In this document: one piece after another, positions 15,011 to 25,941 of the stretch | How positions within the stretch are numbered: the first letter of the stretch is position 1 | Layout: every line of letters starts with the position of its first letter | Notes under the pieces: model-generated | What the model saw: the letters and a program-made list of their open reading frames with translations, nothing else | Database searches by the model: none | What the model was told of the DNA's origin: nothing | Program-made: the position numbers and the translations under genes | Source: Micropterix aruncella | Taxonomy: Eukaryota; Arthropoda; Insecta; Lepidoptera; Micropterigidae | Assembly (NCBI GenBank): GCA_944548615.1 | Contig: OX155964.1 | Coordinates: forward strand, 18,456,653-18,520,652 | Reading direction: 5' to 3' | Length of the DNA: 64,000 nucleotides

Positions 15011-16379
15011 ACGAGAAGATACTGGCTATCTGTTTGGGTTTAGACACAGCACGTATTTTAATTCATGTGGAATGTTACTTTGACACATTTTTCAACATTA
15101 AAAAAAAATTATGGCAAACTCCTATTGAATGGAAAAATTGCATAGATAATAGGGACTAATATTTTAAATTAAATAGATATCTTTAATTTTCTTAAAGATA
15201 TGGCAACGTCATAGGTAAGAAGTTGTGCGATAAAAAAATACTCAATATATACATATATTGTTTCTCGATTTGACAGGTTTTTAAAGAAGTGGCATAGCAA
15301 GTAATTTTTGTTCACGAGTGGGCTTCTATTCCCTTTTCTTCGAACACTGTTCTCGATAGTCACTTTTCATTATGTCGTAAAGAAACACGTTTTAAGATTT
15401 TGGGTGGGAAGCACTCAAGATCCACTGAATCAATTACCTATAATAATATTGATTTTATTTTTGGGAATAAGATCTTTTTATTTTATTGTGATTAAATTTT
15501 ATATTTCCATTTTTTCAGGGAAAGCGGAATTTATGAAATTGGTTGCTGGGCGTACCTGAATTGGTGAGTTTTTGAAATTTGAACAAATGCAATTTTATTT
15601 CTCGTTATATGAGTGTTAAAGTTGAAACTCAGTAGACGTTCAAATAGGAGTTAAAATTAAACATTTACTATAAAAATAGATTTGACCTAAACATGGTTTC
15701 ATATAATTACTGAACGCATCCCAAAGAGTGTTGGCAGAAACCAAAACGAGCCTGAGTTTTATATAAGAATAATAGAATTGTGAAAATATACAAAAAAAAA
15801 ACATACGTCTTATTGAAAAGTTTAAAATATTTATAAAAAAAATAAAAATCAAGTTATTTTAAAAACACAGCTATCGGTGGAATTTAATTGGAACTAGTTT
15901 AAAACGCTGATCATGCAAATAAAAACACATCACGTAAATTCACGAAAATATATCTCGAAATAAAGCTATATTTAAAATATAAATATGCACTTGAAAATAA
16001 ATCAAGAATTCAATGTTAGAACAATTTAAAGCAGATTGAGCGATATATAGCATTATTTTTTTACCTTTTGCGAATAGCTCAAATACAACATAAGCAAAAT
16101 ATATTTTTGTTAAGAATTTATTTAAAGAAAAATTTAACAAATTTATCATCATAGTATTTATTTGTACACATGACAGATAAAAAAGATAACCATCACATCC
16201 AGGTCCAACTTCGCCAACTTCAATATAACTTTATACCATAATTTTTTATATGACAATAAAATTTGAAAAATAAGCGTCACCAGGACTAGACGAAGCAGCG
16301 AATGATTTATTAAAAACTAGCCCCTTTATTGTTGACGGGGAAATCAATCATCTGAGTATTGCTACGATTTAGTTTGATA
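15011..16379. other. No gene seen
   Basis: AT-rich sequence with short frames only. No repeat border was recognised. Confidence 0.4.
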
Positions 16380-16868
16380 CGTTGTTATTGAAACAATTCC
16401 CAATAGGCACTGTGTCGAATACGCAAGTGCCGCAACTACCGTATATTCAGCGGTGATTCAGTTTGAATCTATTACGGGCCATTGGCATCTTTTGCACGGC
16501 TCTGAATTCAGGATCAGGTAGTTAATAATAATTGGTAATTTCAATAGTGGTTGACGACAGGTCAACATCCAGCCCCGCTGCTTAAGAGACAGTATATTTC
16601 CATAGTCTCCACACTCCCCCAGTAATTAGTCACTGTGCACTGTTTGCACTGTGGATCGGCTGACGCCGCACGGTGCGCAACCCGTTCAGTAGCGCCGGAG
16701 AGCAATCCCCATGGGAAACCGATCCTCCAGCCGTTAGGCCTGAGACGTGAGAGTCCGTCCCTGGGTAGTCCCTCACACGAGAAGGCTACTGAATAGGAGC
16801 TGAATCGTGACTTGGGCCGACAAGAAAACACAGTGGATCTTATGGTCCAAACTGCATGAACAACCATT
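16380..16868 (-). mobile_element. GCR element, diverged copy
   Basis: It matches the GC-rich 'GCR' repeat in inverted orientation: 'GATTCAG..TGAATCTAT', 'ACGGGCCATTGGCATC', 'TCAGGATCAGGTAG' and 'GCTGACGCCGCACGGTGCGCA' occur in family order. It is one of the most diverged copies. The 101-codon frame on the minus strand reflects GC content and is not a gene. Confidence 0.6.
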
Positions 16869-17641
16869 TGCTACCACCAAAGTGCAACAGTGCAACCATA
16901 GTGCATCAGTCATTTATGGCATTGTTCCTTACATGGGGTAAATTCCCTTTACATTTCATAGAGTTATGCTGCACGTTATATAGGCTCTGGGAGCCGCGAT
17001 TATAAAGTGACGCTGCCTAAATCAAGTATTCATTCGAGGAATCTCTATATTTGACTCATTAACTTATTTCGGCAGTAGATTTGTAGTTATACAACTATAT
17101 GATGCTATACATCCATATTAATGCATGTAATATCGTCCAGGCTACATGAGTGGTATACATGGCACCCTTGAAAGTTTATTCTCCGTTTTTTTTTTAAATA
17201 ACAAGACGAAATTAAATGTCAACGAGCATTATCCGTTTGGTTTCTCACGGCCTTCGATGCCAACTTAATTTCATTAACGTATTAAAAATACACGCAAGTA
17301 CTTCTCCGAATACACAGCTCGAACCACCCGTGACATTTAGACTGCAAATAAATGAGATATTTCCCATTAACAAGCTCATTAGAGTAAAAATAATTCCTGC
17401 TTGCAGATGGGAAATTATTGACATGCCGATCGATACAATGTTAAAACTGAGCAGGATAAGCCTATGTGTAGGCATGTCCAGCATTCAGCATAAAAAGGCG
17501 TATTTATTGTTCCATCTTTAAAGTGCGACGACATGGTTGATGTCATGTCATAATTTATTCTGTACAAAATAATTATTCACTTTGGATAATTTATACATTT
17601 TATTATATTCAGTTTTCGAACCTTAGTTAATGTTTACAAAG
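16869..17641. other. No gene seen
   Basis: Overlapping frames on both strands at 17216-17521 have no recognisable domain. The minus one is hydrophobic by base composition. I treat both as chance. Confidence 0.35.
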
Positions 17642-17740
17642 TACAGTGGAACCTCTCATAACGTTAACGTTAAGCAAAACACTCAAGTTAACATTTTTTC
17701 CCATATAAATTAATGTAAATGCGTTCCAAGCCAAAAAATA
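17642..17740 (+). mobile_element. Possible pogo/Tigger-like terminal fragment
   Basis: 'TACAGTGGAACCTCTCATAA' resembles the terminal repeat of pogo-type elements, which insert at TA and often begin CAGTNGAACCTC. I do not find the opposite end nearby, so this may be a lone terminus. Confidence 0.3.
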
Positions 17741-18287
17741 TCCATTTTTTTAATTTTATTTTTAACTTTTATTCAAATAAATGACTTCTCAAGGAGCGTA
17801 AAAGACTATAAAATCAATGTTAAAAGCCTGGAACATAATTTCGATTTGAAAAAAAAAAACAATCATCAATTAGACTTATGTTGTTTATTATTTATGAATT
17901 TATGACAAATAATTAATTCTTTTTCGCTAGAATGCTGTCTAACGACATTTTTTTTGCCAACGCTTCAAAATTTGTTTAAAATGTGACAGCTTTATCATTG
18001 CCAAAAAATATCACGCGTAGACACCTCCTTATTAGGCTATAAACGCACTAGCGGCTGGCCGTGATGCGGCGTGCCATTGCGGCAGGCCGCACTTCGATTT
18101 TTATATGAAACCGCATATCAGAGTTGCGGCCAGCCGTCAACCGCTCTGGTTGCCTTGGAGCTGCGGCGAGCCGCACCGGTTGAATGATGCGCCGCGCCGC
18201 ATATCCTCCACGCACTCGGCGCGGCTAGCCGCAAGCACACCTTCCCGCTACAGTCAGTCGCTAGACACTGTACACAGGGCGCGTGCC

Positions 18288-18371
18288 ATGGAGTTTAATT
18301 TAGAAAAGTTCGCCCCGCTATATGGGATAGCAAATGTGCTGATTATGCAGACTGAAATAAAAGTTGATTAA
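18288..18371 (+). pseudogene. MADF-domain ORF, broken copy 1
   Basis: It starts MEFNLEKF and then lacks about 19 bases relative to the copy at 19612, which shifts the frame. The DNA that would encode '..RPAIW..ADYAD' is still readable out of frame. It ends after 27 codons. Upstream 'CAGTCAGTCGCTAGACACTG' is shared with the second copy. MADF proteins are a known companion of PIF/Harbinger elements; the call rests on copy 2. Confidence 0.45.
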
Positions 18372-18460
18372 AGCAGAAATATAAAGCTGACGATTGCGGC
18401 GGACCGCAGGCTTAAAACGCACTAGGGGCTGGCCGCGACGCGGCGAGCCGTTGCGGCAAT

Positions 18461-19229
18461 GGCCCGTATTCCGTTTCTCGCGGGCTTAAACTAAGCTGGT
18501 GCTAAAAATTAAGAACTTAAGCACCTTCGTTATTTTGTTGGTATTCTGTTTCATCAAAATTAAGAACCGGTCTTAAATCTTAAAATTTCCGTTTTGTCTA
18601 TGGCCATTCTAAAGCGGGGTCTTAATTTTGACAGCTCGCCGCCCGGTCAGTCGCCCGATCGCTCTACGCCGCGCCGTTTCGTGTTTGTGTGTCGATTCGC
18701 GTTTTCGTTTGTTTTGAAATAAAATGGCAAACAATAATAAAGAGAATGTGCCTAAACAAGAATATACAGGGCGATTTATCATAACCTACAATAAAAAATA
18801 CACAGGATTTTCAGGGCAAGATATAGATATGAATAAACAATTACTTACGAGAATCTGCGCTCATCATCCCTTCTTCGATTTAAAAGCCAACGCTGTGCAA
18901 ACATCTTTGAAAATTGCAACGCGAAAAGTCTTCGGAATCACAAGCAAAAACAAGTTACACGGCTGTCAGAAGAAGACTGATCGATTTTAGACCGTTCTTA
19001 GATAAGACCCCGAACAAGACCCATCCGCCATGACAGTTGTAGAAACGAAATACCAAAAAGGATCTCGACGGTGCTTAACGTCAATTTAGGTACCAGATGA
19101 TCTCTACATAAGCACGCGCCAGTTAGGACCCATGGAAGGGAATACCAAAATGTCATTTCAAAATTAAGCGTCGTTTTAGCGCCTTTTTAGACGCCAATTT
19201 AGGCACTTGCGAGAAACGGAATACGGGCC
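18461..19229. mobile_element. Inner PIF/Harbinger-like element (769 bp)
   Basis: The ends are perfect inverted repeats 'GGCCCGTATTCCGTTTCTCGC' less its last base, about 20 bp. The GGGCCNGT-type start is typical of PIF/Harbinger termini. It interrupts the outer complex between 'TTGCGGCAAT' and 'ACTGCTGCCC'. A 3-base target duplication is not clear (AAT against ACT). It carries the ORF at 18724-18990 but no DDE transposase, so it is non-autonomous. Confidence 0.6.
18724..18990 (+). CDS. Hypothetical 88-aa protein in the inner Harbinger-like element
   Basis: The start sits in a good context (AAAATGG) after a ~120-base leader rich in CpG. The product is basic, begins MANNNKENVPKQ, and has a middle segment 'NKQLLTRICAHHPFFDLKAN' followed by 'VQTSLKIATRKVFGI'. 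That pattern of short helices could be a small DNA-binding domain (SANT/Myb or MADF-like accessory ORF), but I do not recognise it with confidence. It lies between the two 20-bp ends of the element, about 260 bp from the left and 240 bp from the right. It may also be the truncated first exon of a longer transposon gene. No catalytic DDE motif is present. Chance is possible but less likely given the leader and start context. Confidence 0.4.
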   Translation: MANNNKENVPKQEYTGRFIITYNKKYTGFSGQDIDMNKQLLTRICAHHPFFDLKANAVQTSLKIATRKVFGITSKNKLHGCQKKTDRF

Positions 19230-19611
19230 ACTGCTGCCCAACCACACTGAGTGCGTGGAGGGGATGCCGCGCGCCGTATCATTCAACCGCTGCGGCCCGC
19301 CGCAGCCCCAAGACAACCGAAACGGTTGTCGGCTGGCCGCAAGCCAGTGCGTCGCTATCATGCGGTTTTATATAAAACGAAGTTTGGCCGCAACGGCACG
19401 CCGCATCACGGCCAGCCGTTAGTGCGTTTATATCCTAATAAGGATGTCTCTACGCGTGATATTTTTTTTTCAATGATAATGTTGTCACATTTTAACCAAA
19501 TTTTAAAGCGCCAGCCTATAGTGCGTTTACAGCCTTAGTCGCAAGCGTCCCGTCAGTCGTCAGTCGCTTCTCGCCCTTCAGTCGCTAGACACTGTACGCA
19601 GGACGCGCGTC

Positions 19612-19770
19612 ATGGATTTTGATACAGAAAAGTTCATCTTAGGAATCAAAGAACGCCCCGCTATATGGGCAAATGCGCTGATTATGCAGACAGAAGTAAA
19701 AACTTTAAATGTTGCGAGAAAATAATTAATATATACGCAGAAGATGATATTTGTGTATCCGAAATGTATG
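19612..19770 (+). pseudogene. MADF-domain ORF, broken copy 2
   Basis: The frame opens MDFDTEKFILGIKERPAIW, the classic start of a MADF DNA-binding domain (aromatic/acidic start, 'I..RP.IWD'). A small deletion after the Trp shifts the frame, and the in-frame product ends at 19725. In the next frame the domain continues 'CADYADRSKNFKCCEKIINI' and 'YAEDD', which fits the MADF pattern '..Y.dr..k...cWe.I...'. The conserved Trp in 'cWe' is Cys here. The domain is therefore recognisable but broken. MADF proteins bind DNA and accompany PIF/Harbinger transposases, which fits the setting. Confidence 0.6.
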
Positions 19771-19800
19771 TTTTTTTTTAACTTTCAACATTTCTCTTAT

Positions 19801-20257
19801 TGCGCTAGAAAATTGTTGCTCTGTTAGTCCCTTTCCCACTAACAAGCTTTCGTTTTCTGGCCATCATTTAAAAATTTTAATTATTGAACTCATAAACCGC
19901 TATAAATATTAGCAAATGATTTACAACAAAGTTTAGGATATCATTCTCAGGATTATAAGACACTCATTCTAGCTTTAATAAAGACTGAATTATGAAGTGT
20001 CAATTTTTCAGTTTTTCATAACATCCTCATGACTTTCTTGATATTATTTTTAGTATTTTTCCAATTTACTCCCTTGTATTTCAATTGAATTTATTATAAT
20101 CGCAAACTACTCATACCTGTTATTATAATCGCAACTAGATATCGGTGCAATCAACACAGGAAGCCTATTCTACATATCCCTTTTAAATCAGTCACTATCG
20201 GATATCTGTAATCGGTCACATTATTGAATTATAATGTCAATTAATTAACAGAGTTGC
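19801..20257. other. No gene seen
   Basis: AT-rich. A 13-base direct repeat 'ATTATAATCGCAA' occurs near 20094 and 20121. Confidence 0.4.
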
Positions 20258-20713
20258 CTACAAATCCTGCACATCAGATGACTAACTGATGAATGGGACT
20301 GGTTCTGTTTGGCAACACTGTGAAGTAGTAACCCCTTAAATAATCCTAATTAAAACTTAATCGAATAGTTTCATTGATTGAATTGACAATTAACCGTTAT
20401 CTTATCTTTCTTTATAGTCTCAATGGAGTCAACAAAACAGGTATATTAGGTGGATTTATGAAACTGTACGACCAATGAAATTTTATCAATTGAGATATAT
20501 TATAGAAAACCAAGATTATATTTGAAGGATGCGCAGGATTGCACATCTTATGCCTAACTGGTGAATGGAACTGGTTCTTTTTGGTAGCCCAAAGGAATAT
20601 TAGCCTCTTAAATAACCCTAATTAAAACTTAACCGAATGATTAATTGAATGATTAAAAGTTTCATTGATTAAATTGACAATTGACCGTTATCTTACCTTT
20701 CTTTATAGTCGGC
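20258..20713. repeat. Direct duplication, ~170-bp unit, spaced ~270 bp
   Basis: Copies at ~20258-20424 and ~20529-20713 share 'GACTGGTTCT.TTTGG', 'CCTAATTAAAACTTAA', 'GTTTCATTGATT' and end 'TTATCTTA.CTTTCTTTATAG'. The shared end looks like a 3' splice site, but no coding continuation is seen in either copy. Confidence 0.65.
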
Positions 20714-20874
20714 AATCTCTTACAGTCGATAAAGCCGGCATTGTGCGAAACTTTTTATTGTTTAATAAAGAGTATTATTGTTATTATATCTCTTTAAGGT
20801 GTTAGTATTACCCTACTTATTCATTTTAGATTAAGATTTACACTGTTATATTCTTCATATAACTGTACTTACAT

Positions 20875-21115
20875 TTTTACACGACTGCTGAAAAAAGCAG
20901 TGTTATTTGTTTAGGATTCATGTATGTATGTTTTCCGTTTTTTTATTCCACCATAGCTTCTAAATACTTAAACCGATTTAGAAGTGTGTAGTTTTGTTAG
21001 AATCTTTATGTCATCCTGAGTGTCATAGGGTACCTAAAGTGATCAAATGTCAAATAAATAATTATCTAAATGTCCAAATATCTATAAATTAAGATACATA
21101 AATCTCCGTCTGGAA
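20875..21115 (+). mobile_element. MITE-P copy (right part missing)
   Basis: It begins 'TTTTTACACGACTGC' and has 'TTCATGTATGTATGTTTTCC', 'AACCGATTTAGAAGTGTGTA' and 'GTCATAGGGTACCT'. It is cut off by the GCR element at 21119. Confidence 0.8.
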
Positions 21116-21118
21116 ATA

Positions 21119-21566
21119 ACCTTCAGGATACCTCCTACCTCCCGACTGGTTACAGGATCGAGGTCGCTTGCGCGGTCCTCTCCCTTATGAACCGGTGATT
21201 CGGTGTCAACCGAATCTATCGCGGACCACGGCATCCTATGCCCGGTTTAATCACTCGGGATCTGGTGGCCGATTGGTCGTTTCAAGAGCAGTTGCCATAA
21301 GGTTAATAACCACCCCCGGTCTATAGGAGATATTACTGTTCCCAGATTCCCCTAGCTGTTAGTTGGAGTGCACAATCAATTGGCTGACACCGCACGGTGC
21401 GCAAACCGTCCAGAAGCGGCCGAAGATTGACTCCTAGGGGAGACTGGCCCGCAGGGCAGCGTCCTACCCTGGCTTTCCCTTCTGCGTGGAGGCCGCCGGA
21501 TGGGTATGACCGACCCTTAACGAATGGGTCTTCGTGGCCAGCTCCAACAAAGCCCATTAGCTCCCT
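21119..21566 (-). mobile_element. GCR element copy
   Basis: An inverted copy of the GC-rich family. Landmarks on plus are 'GAGGTCGCTTGCGCGGTCCT', 'CGCGGACCACGGCATCCT', 'CACCGCACGGTGCGCA', 'GGCCGCCGGATGGGT' and the end 'CCCATTAGCTCCC'. The minus-strand start 'GGGAGCTAATGGGC' matches the 5' ends of other copies. Long frames on both strands here are composition artefacts. Confidence 0.8.
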
Positions 21567-22101
21567 AAAGGCTGATGCCAAAGCCAGGCGAAAGGTCAGT
21601 GGAGGAATTCTGTATATGATTGTCGTCACCCGACGATGTGCGATTTCTCGTGATCGGCCAGACGGCATCTCACGTGCTGTCGTCTATCCTATCCTTACTT
21701 CTGACGATTCAAGGACTATCAAATCCCTAACAGAATCGAAAAATCAGTAAAGTCATCGGATCATGGACGATATCGAATTCAATGTCGTATCGCATTGACG
21801 TACCGTATCGTCACTTCAGAATTCCCGGGCTGTGGTCCACGAAGGACTGTTGTATCGTGCGTGCTTCGTATACGTCAAAATGCAGCATATATTCAAGGCG
21901 GTATATATGTACATAATGGTCATACAATCGATAAGGACACGGCTACATTCTAGTAAGACAACTAACTGTTTATAGCATTTTGGCAGTCCGACTACCCCAG
22001 ATATGCAAAACGAAGACCACTTCCAGAAAAGTAAATTTAGTAACGCGTTTGACGTGAAAATGGTGTTACGCCCCTAAGGATTCATTAATATCTTACATAC
22101 A
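21567..22101. other. No gene seen
   Basis: Mixed sequence between a GCR element and a Helitron with no recognisable feature. Confidence 0.35.
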
Positions 22102-22968
22102 CTAGCTGACCCGTGCCCACTTCGTTGGGCGGTAAACATTTTTACTTGTGATGAAATTATGAGTGTGGTTCGGTTAGTACTGTGTGCTATGATTTATTTC
22201 CTGACTGCCAAAAGGAGGGTTATATTTTTACTGCATATGTATGTATGTATTTGCATGCCGATTTGGCTATATTACCGGGTTTCAAATGAGTGAGTGAAAT
22301 GAATATGATTGAATAAATTATGTTTATATTAATCGTCCAAAACTTCTCTGTATACCATATTAGATGTAATGATATTATTTGGTACCATTCTTTCAGGAGT
22401 TCCAACCCGAGATACGGTCGCGGTTTCATACCTACATATGTCGTATTATCTCTTTAACCTTTTATGCAGTAAAAGGAAAATTATATGCAGTAAAAGGGAA
22501 AAGTCTTTCGTTAAAACACTTGAGACAATAAATTTACATATTTGGATAAGAATTCAAAATTGTTGATAATATGACCAATAAATATGACCTAACGATTTAA
22601 ATTAATTTTTTAATATGAAAAACTGTTTTTTGTGACTTAAATATAAACAATAGACATATGCTGTCGCTGACTTTTTGTAGGCATTATCAAGCTCGACAAC
22701 TTTTCTTTAAAACTCAATCATATATCTCTCATCGTTAAGGCAGCGTTCGTAAGAAACGTTTTCATTCGACCGTTTTTTCTCCGACTTACTTTGCAAATCC
22801 GACTACTACGAAAAAGTCTTTTCATTTTTCGGATTAATATATAGTCTATGACACTCACAAATAACGTGTCTTACTATTGGTAAAAGAATTTTCAAGATCG
22901 GTTCAGTAGACTCAGAGATTACTCCCTACAACCTCACAAACTTTACCTCTACATAATATTAGTATAGA
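22102..22968 (-). mobile_element. Non-autonomous Helitron, family A, copy 3
   Basis: On minus it starts A|TCTATACTAATATTATG and ends with the GCCCA/TGGGC hairpin and CTAG|T at 22102. It is 867 bp and differs from copies 1 and 2 by an internal block of ~130 bp around 22270-22440. Its clean 5' end defines the family terminus that (TA)n hides in copies 1 and 2. Confidence 0.8.
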
Positions 22969-23714
22969 TTATCACTATTGCCTAGCGTCTTTATGAAGTA
23001 GTGTGCTTGTTTGGCCATTATATTAGTCAGAAAGATCGTTATTTAAGGATTTCCCGTTTTAGTTTGTTTTCTCAGTGTAGACAGCGTTTACCTTTAATTC
23101 TTTAAGTATATATACTGAGTGACTCTAATTAGGAATACATCTACAGTTATGAGTAACGTAAACAATGGGGCGCTTTTCCATGCCGCTTTCATAATAGTTA
23201 TCTTAATAATGGTCCCACCTTCACTTTTAGTGCATGGCAACGAAACTATGACATAAATACATTACCACTCACTCCAAACGGCCGCCCGAGCGCATTAATT
23301 AAATTAATATTCTTTTTTAATTGTTTACACTGCACTGTACTTTCTCTCGGGAGCACTGTAATTTCTAAAGAAATTCAAACCGTTGAAGTGAATGACTTAT
23401 TTAGCCTAAATATTAACGCCAACGTCGTTAAATAAATCATTCACTCGGAAAAGGTACGGAAGTAAACGTTGTTACTAGTGTAAGAAGTCGGAATGCCTTA
23501 CTTGTAACGTCTCTATTTGCAAGTTGGAATACACAAACCAAGAAACTATTCAAATTTAATTAATATTGCGTATACGAATCGCTCTCCTGCAGATTTGATT
23601 TCTTGGAAGGAGCGGTTGGCCGCGGCTTAAGAGGGCTCGGAAAACCATCATTTAGCTATTTCATTCTGGCAACGTGCCTGGTTACCGCAAACACCCAAAC
23701 ATGTTTTTTTTTAT
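22969..23714. other. No gene seen
   Basis: No repeat or domain-bearing frame was recognised. Confidence 0.4.
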
Positions 23715-23985
23715 TTTGGGAGCTTGTGGGCCCAGTGCAGTTGGGCCACTATGACCCATGTGTTAGGGTCGGCTGAACTCACAGGTCAAGACCCATCCGG
23801 TAGCCTCCACGCAGAAGTGCGAGCCCGGGTGGGACTATATGCCTGCGGGCCAGTTTCCCTGGGAATCGTCTTTCTGGACGATTTGCGCACCGCGCGACGT
23901 CAGCCAATCAACTGTGCATTCCGGCTGATAACCGGGGGATTCTGAAAACGGCTTTGTTTCCTATATAGCAGTGTCTACTTCCTAT
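23715..23985 (+). mobile_element. GCR element, 5' part
   Basis: It begins after a T-rich stretch with 'GGGAGCTTGTGGGCCCAGTG', then 'TAGCCTCCACGCAGAAGTGC', 'GAGCCCGGGTGGGACT' and 'TTGCGCACCGCGCGACGTCA'. It ends where the Helitron at 23990 begins, so the 3' half is lost. Confidence 0.78.
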
Positions 23986-23989
23986 TCAG

Positions 23990-24535
23990 CTATATGTCTA
24001 AATTTTATATTTAAGTCACACAAAGTAGCTTTTTATATTAAAAAAATAATATAAATCGTTAGGTCATGTTTATTGGTCATATTAACAACAATTATGAATT
24101 CTTATCAAAATAATATAATTTTATCGTCTCAAGTGTTTAAAACATAAGACTTTTCCCTTTTACTGCATAAATTGTTAAAGAGATAATACGACATAAGTAT
24201 GGAACCGCGACCGTATCTCGGGTTGGAACTCCTGAAAAACAATATATTTTGGTACAAAATAATAACATTACATCTAATATAGTATACAGGGAAGTTTTGA
24301 ACAATTAAAATAAACATAATTTATTCAATCATAATCATTTCATTCACTCATCTGAAACCCGGTAATATAGCCAAATTGGCATGCAAATACATACATACAT
24401 ATGCAGTAAAAATATAACCCTCCTTTTGGCAGTCAGGAAATAAATCATAGCCCTCAGTATTAACCGAACCACACTCATAATTTCATCACAAGTAAAAATG
24501 TTTACTGCCCAACGAAGTGGGCACGGGTCAGCTAA
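23990..24535 (+). mobile_element. Non-autonomous Helitron, family A, copy 4 (5'-truncated)
   Basis: Same subfamily as 22102-22968 but in opposite orientation. It ends with the hairpin and CTAA|T at 24532-24535, which still fits the CTRR rule. The 5' end is missing at the junction with the GCR fragment. Confidence 0.75.
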
Positions 24536-24560
24536 TTTTAAATAAAGACAAGACGAGACT

Positions 24561-24599
24561 CTTGTCAATTTTAAATATAGTATATTTAATATTGACAAG
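24561..24599. repeat. 39-bp near-perfect palindrome
   Basis: 'CTTGTCAAT' at one side and 'ATTGACAAG' at the other, with AT-rich arms meeting in the middle. One mismatched pair. Function unknown. Confidence 0.6.
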
Positions 24600-24952
24600 C
24601 GATAAAAAACTAAACAGAAAAAAACATATTTTGGTTCTAAATTAATTCAAAGATCTGTAGTTTGGTTAACGGTCTCCGTTTCATCGGGTTCAGAAGAGGG
24701 AGGAAGAGAGAGTGCACCTGTGGTCGCGCGCCCACCCGTGCACTATAATATAGCCTGCGCACTCGACTGCTATCGAACAATGGACTCTGAGAAGACTAAA
24801 GAAGTCACTAGAATCTACAATGCAGTCACTATGGCCGAACACGGCTAGAAGGTTATATAGTTTGGTCAGTGAATCTGAACACGTAGCGGGCAGGGATTTG
24901 AAAGAACTTAGATAAGTCCTCTTAAAATTATCAATAATAATTGACGGTTGTT
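24600..24952. other. No clear gene; short ORF next to a TATA-like motif
   Basis: 'CACTATAATATAGCC' at ~24740 is followed by an ORF at 24780 (MDSEKTKEVTRIYNAVTMAE, then HG and a stop). Nothing in it is recognisable and it may be chance. Confidence 0.2.
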
Positions 24953-25107
24953 GTGTGGGGCTTTTTTAAGGTCTTTATGAGCCTAGTAACACTGCAACCA
25001 TTGCTGATCTATTGTTTTCGCCACCAACTATAGTTCTGCGCTAAGCCTCGTGTCATTTAGGAACTCAACAGGCTTTTAGCGTCAGATTGTTTTACCTCCT
25101 CAGGTTG
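24953..25107 (-). mobile_element. LINE 3' end (same family as 7060-7640)
   Basis: The minus strand matches ~7480-7630 block by block, including 'CCTAAATGACACGAGG', 'CAGAACTATAGTTGGTGGC' and 'AGCCCCACACAACA'. It is a 5'-truncated 3' terminus with no coding part. Confidence 0.72.
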
Positions 25108-25660
25108 GAGGTATATCGACAGTTAGATAGGTACATCCAGATAGACGGACAAATGGCGGAGTCACCACGTCAACTCCACCCCTTTCAACTTTTTGCAATG
25201 GCGGAATGCTCGATCGTTGCAAGTCAGTTATTTAATTCACATAATGATCGCTGTCATTCATTAACAGTGCGTTGGGTTAATTATTGGAATACGCTAAAAA
25301 ACACACTACGCCCTGGCAAAAAAAGTTTATGGCGATAATTAGGAAAATAAATAAAGAGCTCGCAGTGACAGAGAGATGAAAATTTTATTTTTGCAATCGA
25401 TTATTAAGTCAGGCTACAGCGACGGCGCACCTGCCAAAAACAGCCATTTAAACAACCTTTTTGTTAAGCCGCATATTATATTTTTGGCTATTTTATTTTC
25501 ATTGTTGAAGAGTAATATCTAATAGAGGAATGTTTATAATAAAACGATGTAATATACAGAAATACGCATGTTCCAACAAGGATTATTTATATAACTCGGA
25601 CTGTGGTCCATACGTATGAATGAACATCAAGCGTAACGGCGTTGGCGTGAGTGGTTAGGC
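25108..25660. other. No gene seen
   Basis: The frame at 25087-25338 crosses the LINE border and has no domain, so it is not called. Confidence 0.35.
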
Positions 25661-25941
25661 CCGGCCCGGTGGCATAGTGGTTAGGTCGCCTGATCTTACA
25701 TTTTAAGGTCCCGGGTTCGGTTCCAGGCTGGGTCACCATTTTCCGTTGGGATCAAATTAACGGAATTGCATTTTCAATTCTGTCGTTCGAAAGCAATAAC
25801 AAGACACACACTTACACACATGTCACACGCACACATACATATAACACGTCATAGTAGGGTTGGTTGTAAGAAATTGTCATATGACAATAAACCCGCCCAT
25901 TGTGACATTTCACAATAAGGAGTATAAACAAACAAACAAAC
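25661..25941 (+). mobile_element. tRNA-derived SINE, near full length
   Basis: The head 'GGCCCGG' can pair with 'CTGGGTC' ~65 bases on, as a 7-bp acceptor stem with two G-U pairs. Inside are an A box (TAGTGGTTAGG, ~25675) and a B box (GGTTCGGTTCC, ~25714), the pol III promoter of tRNA genes. The body follows, with an ACAC-rich region and 'GTAGGGTTGGTTGTAAG', and the tail is (AAAC)n at ~25926-25941. This is the best copy of at least five in the window. It is mobilised in trans by some LINE; which one is not visible. Confidence 0.88.

Larger units (their letters stand above)
17955..19800. mobile_element. Nested PIF/Harbinger-type complex with ~290-bp inverted arms
   Basis: The arms ~17955-18240 and ~19215-19510 are diverged reverse complements. 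They share 'AAATTTG.TTAAAATGTGAC', 'TATCACGCGTAGA' and the GC-rich 'CGGCTGGCCGTGATGCGGCG'. Terminal motifs of the type GGCTNTAAACGCACTA occur at 18035 and 18409 on plus and near 19437 and 19534 on minus. TTA flanks the outermost pair (18032-18034 and 19535-19537), the target expected of Harbinger elements. Because homology of the arms runs past the 18035 and 19437 ends, at least one inverted duplication must be involved. Two broken MADF-type ORFs and a younger inner element lie inside or next to it. Confidence 0.6.

Noticed and set aside
17216..17521. Possible membrane protein frames on both strands
   Set aside because: The hydrophobic minus frame is the mirror of an unrelated plus frame; there are no family motifs and no splice context.
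21333..21750. Overlapping long frames on both strands
   Set aside because: They lie in a GC-rich GCR element; other copies of the element do not keep either frame open.
25661..25735. tRNA gene
   Set aside because: The tRNA-like fold with A and B boxes is the head of a SINE with a body and AAAC tail, present in several diverged copies.
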